This document shows positions 14,918 through 23,238 of a stretch of DNA of 64,000 nt, in pieces (within the stretch, counting starts at the first letter, position 1; each line of letters starts with the position of its first letter). Position numbers and translations under genes: made by a program. Origin of the DNA: Glutamicibacter uratoxydans (GTDB lineage Bacteria; Actinomycetota; Actinomycetes; Actinomycetales; Micrococcaceae); NCBI RefSeq assembly GCF_006539925.1, contig NZ_BJNY01000010.1, positions 62,001 to 126,000 of the forward strand, read 5' to 3'. Under the pieces are notes generated by a model. The model made no database searches. It saw nothing but the letters and a program-made list of their open reading frames with translations, and was not told where the DNA came from.

Positions 14918-16092
14918 ATGACGCATATCTCGTCCTTGCCCTGCGCACCCCAGTAGTCCGGGCAGGAAAAGAATTCTCCCGCGTCGGTGCCGAGAAGCTA
15001 TTGGGACTCGTCATTGACGAACTCCTCGAACGGTCGCAGATCGACCCGGCACGAATAGACCATGTCTTTGCCGGAAACGCCGCGGGGCCCGGAGGCAACA
15101 TAGCACGCGTCGCCGCCCTGTCTTCGCGTCTTCCGAACAGCATCGGAGCCACCAGCATTGACGCGCAGTGTGCCAGCGGACTGGAAGCCATAGCATCGGC
15201 TGCTCGCATGATCCGCAGCGGAGAAGCCCATGCTGTGATTGCCGGCGGCGTCGAATCAGTGAGTACGGCACCCTGGCGCATGGAGAAGCAAACCGATCCG
15301 ATGATCCAGCCGCGCCTTTATTCGCGGGCGCGCTTCACCCCGGCGCCCGACCCGGATCCCGACATGGGCGTTGCCGCCGAAAACATCGCGCAGCGTTGCG
15401 GCATCGACAGGGCCCGGCAGGATGCTTTCGCGCTGCGCAGCCACCAACGAGCCCTCCAGGCACTGGCCCAAGGAGCTTTTGACGCCGAGATCGTTGCCGT
15501 GCCGACTTCGGCAGGACTCGTCGTAAATGACACCTGTCCGCGGTCGAATTTGACCATGAAGAAGCTGCAGGCGCTCAAGCCGGCATTCGTCGAAGGCGGT
15601 AGCGTCAGCGCCGGAAATTCATGTCCGATCAACGACGGTGCATCGGCTGTACTGCTGGTCAGCGGGCAGCTGCTTGAGGAACTGGAGATCGGTTTTGCCT
15701 TGAAATACGTTGCGTCCGCTTCTGGAGGCTGCGATCCCGAGGTCCTCGGTCTGGCTGCTGTGCCTGCCTTTGAACGGCTTGCTAGGACCATGGGCGCTTC
15801 TCCCCTGCAGGAAGATTCGTTCATCGAATTCAATGAGGCCTTCGCTGTGCAGGCGTTGGCCTGCCTCGACCAGCTGGGCATCGACGAGCGGCGAGTGAAC
15901 CAGCAGGGCGGGGCCCTGGCCCTGGGGCACCCCTATGGAGCCAGCGGCGCAATTCTCACGACTCGATTATTCTGGCAGGCCCGCGCAGCCTCACGCACTG
16001 GGCAGCGGTCTATAGCGCTTATGGCCGCCGCCGGCGGCACCGGTTCGGCAGTTGCCTTCGAATCGGTCGTTGCGCCGCGGACTACAGGTTGA
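14914..16092 (+). CDS. Thiolase-family enzyme lacking the C-terminal catalytic cysteine
   Basis: Thiolase of 392 residues. The acyl-accepting Cys86 is present in DAQCASGLEA, Asn307 in FNEAFA and His339 in GHPYGASG. The canonical C-terminal motif with general-base Cys (C-x-G-G-G-x-G) reads LMAAAGGTGSAVAFE, so the Cys position is Ala371. Classical thiolases need that Cys to activate acetyl-CoA or CoA, so ordinary reversible thiolysis may be impaired or a different chemistry may be used. The gene overlaps the ligase by four bases (ATGA) and ends overlapping the convergent MIP18 copy by 11 bp. It most likely acts on the CoA ester made by the ligase. Confidence 0.88.
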   Translation: MNDAYLVLALRTPVVRAGKEFSRVGAEKLLGLVIDELLERSQIDPARIDHVFAGNAAGPGGNIARVAALSSRLPNSIGATSIDAQCASGLEAIASAARMIRSGEAHAVIAGGVESVSTAPWRMEKQTDPMIQPRLYSRARFTPAPDPDPDMGVAAENIAQRCGIDRARQDAFALRSHQRALQALAQGAFDAEIVAVPTSAGLVVNDTCPRSNLTMKKLQALKPAFVEGGSVSAGNSCPINDGASAVLLVSGQLLEELEIGFALKYVASASGGCDPEVLGLAAVPAFERLARTMGASPLQEDSFIEFNEAFAVQALACLDQLGIDERRVNQQGGALALGHPYGASGAILTTRLFWQARAASRTGQRSIALMAAAGGTGSAVAFESVVAPRTTG

Positions 16093-16426
16093 ATCCCAGG
16101 GCGCGCATCTGGTCTCTGCCGTCATCGGTGATCCGTTCAGGACCCCATGGCGGAGTCCATACCCAATTCAGGTGGTAGACGGTCACCAACTGCTTCAGTG
16201 CCTGCGAGACCTGTTCTTCGATGATTTCGGTCAGCGGGCAGGCCGCCGTGGTCAGCGTCATGTCGATCTCGAGTACGTTTTCTTCTGAATAGCGTAATCC
16301 GTACACCAGCCCCAGATCGACGATGTTCACCCCCAGTTCGGGGTCGATCACGTCCTTGAGCGCTTCCTCGATGTCCTCCAGCGGTCTGGCAATCCGTGTG
16401 ATGGTGTCCCGCGCGTCGCTCAACAT
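16082..16426 (-). CDS. MIP18 family (DUF59, SufT-like) Fe-S assembly protein, second copy
   Basis: Small cytosolic protein of 114 residues, almost all one DUF59/MIP18 domain: EEALKDVIDPELGVNIVDLG, then TLTTAACPLTEIIEEQV with the conserved Cys, and PPWGPERITDDGRDQMRALG. It is about three-quarters identical by eye to the copy at 16611-16955. Proteins of this family help deliver Fe-S clusters to targets. It sits beyond the SUF operon terminator, so it must have its own promoter; a palindrome lies just upstream. The ATG at 16424-16426 has a TAGGAGT ribosome site. It shares 11 bp at the 3' end with the convergent thiolase. Confidence 0.9.
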   Translation of the reverse strand: MLSDARDTITRIARPLEDIEEALKDVIDPELGVNIVDLGLVYGLRYSEENVLEIDMTLTTAACPLTEIIEEQVSQALKQLVTVYHLNWVWTPPWGPERITDDGRDQMRALGFNL

Positions 16427-16441
16427 CGACTCCTAGTCTTT

Positions 16442-16453
16442 TAGGTTTACCTA
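16442..16453. promoter_or_regulatory. Small palindrome upstream of the second MIP18 gene
   Basis: TAGGT-TT-ACCTA is an exact inverted repeat 16-27 bp upstream of the start codon at 16426, in an AT-rich promoter-like region. It could be an operator. No known regulator can be assigned; only part of it resembles iron-regulator boxes. Confidence 0.35.
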
Positions 16454-16550
16454 CAATAATTACAGAAAACTATACGCGCGTAATGAACTACTTGGCTAGC
16501 GCCATCCTTTGCCGTCTCGGCAGGAAGCTCTGGACCTCGAAAGACGCCCC

Positions 16551-16593
16551 AAAGCAAAAAGTGCCGGAAGAGAATCAAGTTCTCTTCCGGCAC
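16551..16593 (-). terminator. Terminator of the SUF operon
   Basis: Perfect 14-bp stem GTGCCGGAAGAGAA / TTCTCTTCCGGCAC with a five-base loop, followed on the minus strand by TTTTTGCTTT. It sits 18 bp after the first MIP18 gene and separates it from the second copy. Confidence 0.9.
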
Positions 16594-16610
16594 CTTTCAG
16601 TTAGCCGATG

Positions 16611-16955
16611 CTAGATGTTGAAGCCGAGGGCTCGCATCTGATCGCGACCGTCGTCGGTGATCCGTTCTGGACCCCAAGGCGGCATCCAGACCCAGTTCAA
16701 CCGGTGCTCGTCCACAACGCTTTCCAGCGCCTTGGCAACCTGCTCCTCGATGATATCGGTGAGCGGGCAGGCGGCGGTGGTCAGCGTCAGGTCCAAGAGC
16801 AGTGCGCCGTCGTCGGCGTACTTCAGCCCATAAAGCAGGCCAAGGTCGACGATGTTGACTCCCAGTTCGGGGTCGATGACGTCCTTGAGTGCTTCCTCGA
16901 CATCCTCCAAGGGAGTCGTGGTGGCTCCCAGATGCTGTTCGGTCGATTCGCTCAT
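16611..16955 (-). CDS. MIP18 family (DUF59, SufT-like) Fe-S assembly protein of the SUF operon
   Basis: DUF59 protein of 114 residues encoded as the last gene of the suf operon, 14 bp after sufC. Motifs: EEALKDVIDPELGVNIVDLG, TLTTAACPLTDIIEEQV with conserved Cys, and PPWGPERITDDGRDQMRALG. SufT-like proteins support maturation of Fe-S proteins, probably as a cluster carrier or adapter. This is the position such a gene normally takes in actinobacterial suf clusters, so this copy is probably the ancestral one and the copy at 16082 the duplicate. Confidence 0.93.
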   Translation of the reverse strand: MSESTEQHLGATTTPLEDVEEALKDVIDPELGVNIVDLGLLYGLKYADDGALLLDLTLTTAACPLTDIIEEQVAKALESVVDEHRLNWVWMPPWGPERITDDGRDQMRALGFNI

Positions 16956-16969
16956 TGGAATTTCCCTTA

Positions 16970-17728
16970 CTAGGCCGAGACGCTGGTGTAGCGGTCGTAG
17001 CCTTCTTCTTCCAGGCGGTCAGCCAGTTCCGGACCGCCCTGCTCTGCAACCTTGCCGTCAACGAACACGTGGACGAAGTCTGGCTTGATGTAGCGCAGGA
17101 TTCGGGTGTAGTGGGTGATCAGCAGGGTGCCCATGTTGTTCTCGTCCTGAGCGCGGTTGACGCCCTCGGAAACGATCTTCAGTGCGTCGACGTCCAGGCC
17201 GGAGTCGGTCTCGTCGAGAACTGCGAACTTTGGCTTGAACAGTTCAAGCTGCAGGATCTCGACGCGCTTCTTCTCGCCGCCGGAGAAGCCTTCGTTGACG
17301 TTGCGCTGTGCGAAGTCGGCATCGATCTTCAGCTTGCTCATGGCTTCCTTGACGTCCTTGGTCCAGGTACGCAGCTTAGGAGCTTCACCGTCGATTGCAG
17401 TCTTTGCGGTGCGCAGGAAGTTGGTCATGGTGACGCCCGGTACCTCGACTGGGTACTGCATTGCCAAGAACAGGCCAGCCTTGGCGCGCTCGTCAACGCT
17501 CATCTCCAGCACATCTTCGCCGTCCAGGGTGATGGAACCCGAGGTGACGTTGTAGCGTGGGTGGCCGGCGATGGTCGACGCCAGGGTCGACTTGCCCGAA
17601 CCGTTGGGGCCCATGATTGCGTGGGTCTCATTGGTGTTGATGGTCAGGGTTACACCCTTGAGAATTTCCTTCTCGCCCTGCTCGGTGTCGATCGAGACGT
17701 GCAGGTCCTTGATTTCCAGAGTAGACAT
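16970..17728 (-). CDS. sufC: Fe-S cluster assembly ATPase SufC
   Basis: ABC-type ATPase of 252 residues that drives the SufBCD scaffold. Walker A is GPNGSGKST. The signature is FSGGEKKRVEILQ, the SufC variant with F in place of L. Walker B with the SufC-specific Asp-Glu-Thr-Asp-Ser-Gly-Leu-Asp run follows (AVLDETDSGLDVDAL), then the switch His (LLITHYTRIL). It lies 45 bp after sufD. Soluble, with no membrane partner, as expected for SufC. Confidence 0.96.
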   Translation of the reverse strand: MSTLEIKDLHVSIDTEQGEKEILKGVTLTINTNETHAIMGPNGSGKSTLASTIAGHPRYNVTSGSITLDGEDVLEMSVDERAKAGLFLAMQYPVEVPGVTMTNFLRTAKTAIDGEAPKLRTWTKDVKEAMSKLKIDADFAQRNVNEGFSGGEKKRVEILQLELFKPKFAVLDETDSGLDVDALKIVSEGVNRAQDENNMGTLLITHYTRILRYIKPDFVHVFVDGKVAEQGGPELADRLEEEGYDRYTSVSA

Positions 17729-17773
17729 ACGTCGTTCCGTTTCTTTCTAAAAGCTGATGAAGACAGGCGCTGA

Positions 17774-19054
17774 CTAGTTGTCAGTTGCAGCCAGTTCGGA
17801 TTCGATGGTGTCGGTCAGACGCTCCTGCAGAGCTTCGTCGCCGATCTGCTGGACGATTTCGTTCAGGAAGCCACGAACCACCAGACGGCGTGCGGTCTTC
17901 TCGTCGATGCCGCGGGCCATCAGGTAGAACAGGTGCTCATCGTCGAAGCGGCCGGTGGTCGATGCGTGTCCCGCACCGTCGATCAGACCGGTTTCGATTT
18001 CCAGGTTGGGCACCGAGTCGGCGCGGGCGCCGTCGGTCAGAACCAGGTTGCGGTTTGCTTCGTAGGAGTCGGTGCCCACGGCGGCCTTCTGAATCAGCAC
18101 GTCGCCAACCCAAACGGTGTGGGCATCCTTGCCCTGCAGCGCGCCCTTGTACAGCACGTTCGACTTGCAGTTTGCCACTGCGTGGTCAACGAACAGACGG
18201 TGCTCCAGGTGCTGGCCGGCGTCTGCGAAGTACAGGCCGTACAGCTCAACCTCGGCGCGTTCGCCGGTGAAGCGGGCAGATGGGTTCACGCGCACCAGGT
18301 CGCCACCGAAGGTGACTGCAACGTGCTTGAAGGAAGCACCTGCTGCAACCAGTGCCTGCTGCGAGGAAGCATGGACGGAGTCGTCCTCCCATGCCTGCAG
18401 GGACACGACGGTCAGGCGTGCGTTCGGGCGGACGTCGAATTCGACGTTCTGTGCCAGCACGGCCGAACCAACGTGGTCCAGAACAACGGTTGCTTCCGAG
18501 TTTTCCTCGGCAACAACGATGATGTGCTGGGCGGCTGCTTCCAGCGACTCGCCGGTGATGCGCAGGGTGGCCTTTTCGCCTTCGGCATTCTTTGGAATGG
18601 TCACTACCTGAGAGGTAGTGGCGTACTTCCAGCCATTGGCCGAGACGCGGTCATCCGGCGTGTGGGCGATGCCGTTGAGCACGTCATCGGCTGGCACCTC
18701 GGACAGGGTGACGACGTCGCTGCCGGTCAGTTCGACCTTTGGCGCTGCGCCGGTGAGCTCATCGGTGTGCAGGCCCTTGATGCGCTTAAGCGGGGTGAAG
18801 CGCCAGTCTTCTTCGCGGCCGGTCAGCTTGGCGAAGTCGTCAACGTTGTAGCTGGTCAAACGGCCTGCACGCGAGGAGTCAGGCACACCGACACCGCCGC
18901 CGTGGCTGTGGGCCTTGGCTGCAGAGCCGCCCAAAGGCGAGCTGGTGTTGTCGTTGATCGGCGAAAGGTCTTCGCCCTCTTCGGTGAAACCAGGAATGGA
19001 TGGTGCGCCGATGCGCGCCTTCTCTTCTGGGATATGGGTGGTGGTCTCCGACAT
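17774..19054 (-). CDS. sufD: Fe-S cluster assembly protein SufD
   Basis: SufBD-family scaffold subunit of 426 residues. The C-terminal beta-helix core has the usual sequence FTGERAEVELYGLYFADAGQ, HTVWVGDVLIQ and LVLTDGARADSVPNLEIE. The ending (ATTGRFDDEHLFYLMARGI and LVVRGFLNEIVQQI) is conserved. The N-terminal 65 residues are a variable, Ser/His-rich extension. It starts two bases after the sufB stop, so translation is probably coupled. With SufB and SufC it forms the SufBCD complex. Confidence 0.95.
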   Translation of the reverse strand: MSETTTHIPEEKARIGAPSIPGFTEEGEDLSPINDNTSSPLGGSAAKAHSHGGGVGVPDSSRAGRLTSYNVDDFAKLTGREEDWRFTPLKRIKGLHTDELTGAAPKVELTGSDVVTLSEVPADDVLNGIAHTPDDRVSANGWKYATTSQVVTIPKNAEGEKATLRITGESLEAAAQHIIVVAEENSEATVVLDHVGSAVLAQNVEFDVRPNARLTVVSLQAWEDDSVHASSQQALVAAGASFKHVAVTFGGDLVRVNPSARFTGERAEVELYGLYFADAGQHLEHRLFVDHAVANCKSNVLYKGALQGKDAHTVWVGDVLIQKAAVGTDSYEANRNLVLTDGARADSVPNLEIETGLIDGAGHASTTGRFDDEHLFYLMARGIDEKTARRLVVRGFLNEIVQQIGDEALQERLTDTIESELAATDN

Positions 19055-19056
19055 TC

Positions 19057-20517
19057 TTAGCCGACCGATCCTTCCATCTGAAGTTCAATAAGGCGGTTCA
19101 GTTCCAGTGCGTATTCCATTGGCAGCTCGCGGGCGATCGGCTCGACGAAGCCGCGCACGATCATTGCCATGGCCTCGTCCTCGGCCAGGCCGCGGGACTG
19201 TAGGTAGAACAGCTGCTCTTCGGAAACGCGGGAAACGGTTGCCTCGTGGCCCATGGTGACGTCGTCTTCACGAACGTCGATGTATGGGTAGGTATCCGAG
19301 CGCGAGATCTGGTCAACCAGCAGCGCGTCACAGACGACCGAGTTCTTGGTGCCCTTGGCGCCTTCGCGGACCTGGACCAGGCCACGGTAGGCCGAACGGC
19401 CGCCGTTGCGGGCCACCGACTTGGCAACAATTGCCGAAGAGGTGTTAGGGGCAATGTGCACCATCTTGGAACCGGTGTCCTGGTGCTGGTCTGCGCCAGC
19501 GAAAGCGATCGACAGGGTCTCGCCCTTGGCGTGCTCGCCGACCAGGTAGACAGCTGGGTACTTCATGGTGACCTTGGAACCGATGTTGCCATCGACCCAT
19601 TCCATGGTTGCGCCCTCTTCACAGACGGCGCGCTTGGTCACCAGGTTGTACACGTTGTTCGACCAGTTCTGGATCGTGGTGTAGCGAACGCGGGCGTTCT
19701 TCTTCACGATGATCTCAACAACAGCCGAGTGCAGCGAGTCCGACTTGTAGACCGGAGCGGTGCAGCCCTCGATGTAGTGGACGTAGGAGCCCTCATCAGC
19801 GATGATCAGGGTGCGCTCGAACTGGCCCATGTTCTCGGTGTTGATGCGGAAGTAGGCCTGCAGCGGGATTTCCACGTGGACGCCCTTAGGGACGTACACG
19901 AAGGAGCCGCCGGACCATGCAGCGGTGTTCAGCGAAGCGAACTTGTTGTCGCCTGCTGGAATGACCGAACCGAAGTACTCCTGGAAGATCTCCGGGTGTT
20001 CCTTCAAGCCGGTGTCGGTGTCGAGGAAGATGACGCCCTGACGCTCAAGGTCTTCACGCAGCTGGTGGTAGACAACCTCAGACTCGTACTGGGCGGCCAC
20101 GCCGGAAACCAGCGCCTGCTTCTCAGCCTCTGGGATGCCCAGCTTGTCGTAGGTGTTCTTGATGTCCTCTGGCAGGTCTTCCCAGCTGGTTGCCTGCTTC
20201 TCGGTGGAGCGGACAAAGTACTTGATGTTGTCGAAGTCGATGCCCGAGAGGTCTGGACCCCAGGTTGGCATTGGCTTGCGGTCGAAGTACTTCAGAGCCT
20301 TCTGGCGGATGTCCAGCATCCACTCTGGCTCGCTCTTCAGAGCCGAGATGTTTGCAACAACATCCTTGTCGATGCCTCGGCGTGCATTTGCGCCTGCAAC
20401 GTCCTTGTCGGCCCAACCGTATTCGTAATTACCGATTCCCTGGAGTTCAGGGTTCTTCTCCAGAATCTCGGAAATTACACCTGGGTCTGCTGACTCCTGT
20501 GCAATCTGATCCGTCAT
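19057..20517 (-). CDS. sufB: Fe-S cluster assembly protein SufB
   Basis: Main cluster scaffold, 486 residues, the usual length. Characteristic stretches include [57 protein letters not shown] and [20 protein letters not shown]. There is no intein, although suf genes of some mycobacteria carry one in sufB. The ATG at 20517 overlaps the sufR stop (ATGA), so translation of sufB is coupled to that of its regulator. Confidence 0.97.
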   Translation of the reverse strand: MTDQIAQESADPGVISEILEKNPELQGIGNYEYGWADKDVAGANARRGIDKDVVANISALKSEPEWMLDIRQKALKYFDRKPMPTWGPDLSGIDFDNIKYFVRSTEKQATSWEDLPEDIKNTYDKLGIPEAEKQALVSGVAAQYESEVVYHQLREDLERQGVIFLDTDTGLKEHPEIFQEYFGSVIPAGDNKFASLNTAAWSGGSFVYVPKGVHVEIPLQAYFRINTENMGQFERTLIIADEGSYVHYIEGCTAPVYKSDSLHSAVVEIIVKKNARVRYTTIQNWSNNVYNLVTKRAVCEEGATMEWVDGNIGSKVTMKYPAVYLVGEHAKGETLSIAFAGADQHQDTGSKMVHIAPNTSSAIVAKSVARNGGRSAYRGLVQVREGAKGTKNSVVCDALLVDQISRSDTYPYIDVREDDVTMGHEATVSRVSEEQLFYLQSRGLAEDEAMAMIVRGFVEPIARELPMEYALELNRLIELQMEGSVG

Positions 20518-21299
20518 CGCGGCCTCTCCTGCTTCGTGAACTGAATTCGAGTTCTCTTCTCGGCGCGCATTGGCGCCTTTTCACGACCCACAGGGATGTG
20601 AGTCGTACACACGTGTCCGCCGCCGGCCAAAGTCGAGAGCCTACGCACATCAACCCCGAGCAATCGGGCGAACATTTCAGTTTCCGTGTCACAAAACACC
20701 GGAAACTCCCGTGCCAAGTCTTGTATCGGGCAGTGTCCCTGGCACAGCTGAACGCTGTGCATCAGAGCCGTTGCCACCTTCGTATCAACCTTGCGGGTAT
20801 ACCCCACAAATCCGTCGGCACTGAGCAGTTCGCTCAATACCTCCGCGCGGGCTTCGAGCCCTTCAACGCCGGCCAACGCCTTGGCGTAGCGGGCCTCCAT
20901 CGTGGCAAAACGGTCGCTGGCGAACTTGCGAATCGCATCTTCGCCGGCCGCCTGGCCAAGCACTTTCAACGCGTCCGTGGCGATTTCCAAGTAATCGTTG
21001 CCGAGCTTGGCCTGGCCACGGTGGGAAAGTACGTACCTGCGAGACGGGCGACCTGCGCCGGTCTTCTGATTGGCTACCAGTTTTACTTCGACGAGCCCAG
21101 CCTTGGACAGGGCATCAAGGTGACGGCGGACCGCCGCGGGTGTGAAGCCAAGCTTGCTTCCAAGTTCAGCTGCACTGACCGGCCCATCTTCAAGAACTGC
21201 ATTCAGGACCCGGTCGCGCGTGCGTTCCTCCGTATCACCCGGAACCGCGGCAACTGCCGCTTCCGAGCCACTCACTGAGTTTGATTTAGATGAATACAC
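20514..21299 (-). CDS. sufR: SUF operon repressor SufR
   Basis: DeoR/ArsR-like winged-helix regulator of 261 residues from the GTG at 21299. The HTH (about residues 38-75, [20 protein letters not shown]) is followed by a dimer region and a cluster-binding part with Cys186, Cys190, Cys203 and Cys231 ([28 protein letters not shown]). SufR senses cluster status through a 4Fe-4S cluster and represses the suf operon it heads. A clear ribosome site is lacking. The likely -10 element is so close that the mRNA may be nearly leaderless. A GTG nine codons in (21275) is the alternative start. Confidence 0.93.
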   Translation of the reverse strand: MYSSKSNSVSGSEAAVAAVPGDTEERTRDRVLNAVLEDGPVSAAELGSKLGFTPAAVRRHLDALSKAGLVEVKLVANQKTGAGRPSRRYVLSHRGQAKLGNDYLEIATDALKVLGQAAGEDAIRKFASDRFATMEARYAKALAGVEGLEARAEVLSELLSADGFVGYTRKVDTKVATALMHSVQLCQGHCPIQDLAREFPVFCDTETEMFARLLGVDVRRLSTLAGGGHVCTTHIPVGREKAPMRAEKRTRIQFTKQERPR

Positions 21300-21316
21300 A
21301 ACACAATCATGCGTAA

Positions 21317-21352
21317 ATTTTAGCCGTCAGTCTAGTAAGGAAGGACTTACTA
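21317..21352 (-). promoter_or_regulatory. suf promoter with overlapping palindrome (candidate SufR operator)
   Basis: On the minus strand TAAAAT (21317-21322) is a good -10 element about 18 bases before the sufR start. Just upstream is an exact palindrome TAGTAAG-N6-CTTACTA (21333-21352), covering where the -35 element would be. The geometry suits repression by the operon's own regulator SufR. Palindrome seen; regulator assignment inferred. Confidence 0.6.
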
Positions 21353-21493
21353 AGGGCGGGCTTTCCAGCCTAGTGATCTAGCTAAATATCGAACTGCTTC
21401 TTACGTCATCAATTCTCCCGCTATTACGCCGACAACTCGAGCATTGGTGACATAGCACTCAGAGAATATGACTTCGACATCGCGTAGAATGCA

Positions 21494-22450
21494 GTGGTGT
21501 CTTCTGTAACCCCCAGCCTTGTCATTAACGAGCTGGCCAAAGATCTAGGTCCAGTTCCGGCCTTGGACAACCGCATGCTGCGAGTCTTGGAGTCGGTTTC
21601 ACTCAAGGCCTATCCAGGCCAGGTCACAACACTTCTAGGATCCAACGGCGCTGGCAAGTCGACAACGCTTGCCTGTGCCCAGGGGCTGCTGCGCCCCGAA
21701 GGCGGAACCGTCGAACTGCTGGGCCAAGACCCCTATGGCGACAAGCCCGAACTCCGCGCCCGCGTTGGCGTGATGCTCCAGGACGGCGGCCTTCCACCGT
21801 CGATGCGGCCCATTCCCCTGCTCCGGCACGTGGCGTCCCTGTATCGCAATCCCATCGACATCGATGTCATCATCAAGCGCCTTGACCTCGAATCCTTCGG
21901 CTCGCGCACCATCCGTCGGCTTTCCGGTGGGCAGAAGCAGCGCGTCGCCCTGGCCGTGGCCCTGGCAGGAGATCCCGAGGTACTCTTCCTCGACGAACCC
22001 AGCGCGGGCCTGGACCCCCAGTCCCGGCAGGTAGTCTTCGACCTCATCGCCGAACTGCGCGATGCTGGCAAGGCGATCATCTTGACCACGCATTTGATGG
22101 ACGACGCCCAGAAGCTCAGCGACTACGTCTACATCATCGACAAGGGCTGCACGGTAGCCCAGGGCACCGTATCCGAGCTCATCGCCCGAGCACAGGAAGA
22201 GCAGGACGCCCGCCCCGTATCCTTCAGCGCACGGACCGGGCTGGCACTCCCACAGCCGCCCGAAGGCCTCCACCTGACCGAAACCTCGGCCGGTCAGTAC
22301 CGGCTTGACGGAGTCAGCTCGCCGGATCACCTGCAGTGGCTGACCAGTTGGTGGGTGCGGGAACAGATCCTGCCCACGCAGCTGAACCTGCAGGCACGCA
22401 GCCTTGAAGACGTCTTCCTTGAATTTGCCCAGAAGGAGGAGCAGGCATGA
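21494..22450 (+). CDS. ABC exporter ATP-binding protein
   Basis: ATPase of 318 residues of the ABC-2/drug-export type. Walker A is GSNGAGKST (residues about 49-57), the signature is LSGGQKQRVALA, Walker B is VLFLDEPSAGLD, and the switch His is in LTTHLMDD. A C-terminal extension of about 90 residues ends SLEDVFLEFAQKEE, typical of this class. It pairs with the permease that follows (4-bp overlap). The GTG at 21494 or 21497 lies only a few bases after TAGAAT (21485-21490), so the transcript is probably leaderless. The cargo is unknown. In mycobacteria a similar ABC pair also sits between suf and the heme A genes. Confidence 0.9.
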   Translation: MVSSVTPSLVINELAKDLGPVPALDNRMLRVLESVSLKAYPGQVTTLLGSNGAGKSTTLACAQGLLRPEGGTVELLGQDPYGDKPELRARVGVMLQDGGLPPSMRPIPLLRHVASLYRNPIDIDVIIKRLDLESFGSRTIRRLSGGQKQRVALAVALAGDPEVLFLDEPSAGLDPQSRQVVFDLIAELRDAGKAIILTTHLMDDAQKLSDYVYIIDKGCTVAQGTVSELIARAQEEQDARPVSFSARTGLALPQPPEGLHLTETSAGQYRLDGVSSPDHLQWLTSWWVREQILPTQLNLQARSLEDVFLEFAQKEEQA

Positions 22451-23208
22451 GCCAAACTCTTTCCGAACCCCGTGCAGTATCCCCGCTCAAGCGCATTTTG
22501 ATCCAGGGCAAGTACGAGTCGCTGCAGATGCTCAGCAACGGCGAACAGCTGATCCTGGCAGTCGTCATGCCGATGATTGCGCTGTTCGTCTTGACCTTCA
22601 CGGACCTGATCTCTGATATTGCAGACCGCACCATCGACGCCGCGGTGCCGGGCGTGCTCGCGCTGTGCGTCATCTCCACCGCTTTCACTGGCCAGGGAAT
22701 CGGCACCGGCTTCGACCGGCGCTATGGAGTGCTGAAAATGTTCTCCACCACGCCGCTGGGCAAGACCGGCCTGATCTTCGGCAAGGTCATCGCGGTGCTG
22801 ACGGTGCTGCTGATTCAGGTGGTGCTGATCAGCATCGCCGCGCTGCTCATGGGCTGGGAACCCAATGCCTGGGGCATTCTGCCCGGAATCTTATTCCTTC
22901 TGCTGGGGGCCGCGGCCTTCACGTCCCTGGGCCTGCTGATCGCCGGCACCGTCCGCCCCGAAGCCACGCTGGCCATTACCAACCTCGCCTGGATCCTGCT
23001 GGCCGGCGCCGGCGGCGTGCTCTACCCGCTGAGCATGGCTCCCGCCTGGATCCAGCCGACCTTGAACGCGCTGCCTTCCGCCGCGCTGGGCGATGCCATG
23101 CGCAGCGCGCTCATCGACGGCCACTTCAACCTTGCCGCTTTGATTTTCTTGGTGCTGTGGGCCGTCGTCGGCTCATTTGCCTGCATCAAGAAGTTCAAGT
23201 GGACCTAA
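22447..23208 (+). CDS. ABC-2 type exporter permease
   Basis: Membrane protein of 253 residues with six predicted hydrophobic segments and an ABC-2 permease layout (first segment at about 35-55, then LALCVISTAFTGQGIGTGFD and RRYGVLKMFSTTPL). The ATG overlaps the ATPase stop by four bases. It ends 30 bp before ctaA on the same strand, so the three genes probably form one operon. Whether the exporter serves heme or cytochrome oxidase assembly is unknown. Confidence 0.88.
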   Translation: MSQTLSEPRAVSPLKRILIQGKYESLQMLSNGEQLILAVVMPMIALFVLTFTDLISDIADRTIDAAVPGVLALCVISTAFTGQGIGTGFDRRYGVLKMFSTTPLGKTGLIFGKVIAVLTVLLIQVVLISIAALLMGWEPNAWGILPGILFLLLGAAAFTSLGLLIAGTVRPEATLAITNLAWILLAGAGGVLYPLSMAPAWIQPTLNALPSAALGDAMRSALIDGHFNLAALIFLVLWAVVGSFACIKKFKWT

Positions 23209-23238
23209 ACCACCTTTCGAATCTAAAGGGAGATTCTC

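Noticed and set aside
17933-20493. Long plus-strand frames opposite sufD and sufB
   Set aside because: Shadows of the suf genes; valine/glycine-rich products without domains or ribosome sites.
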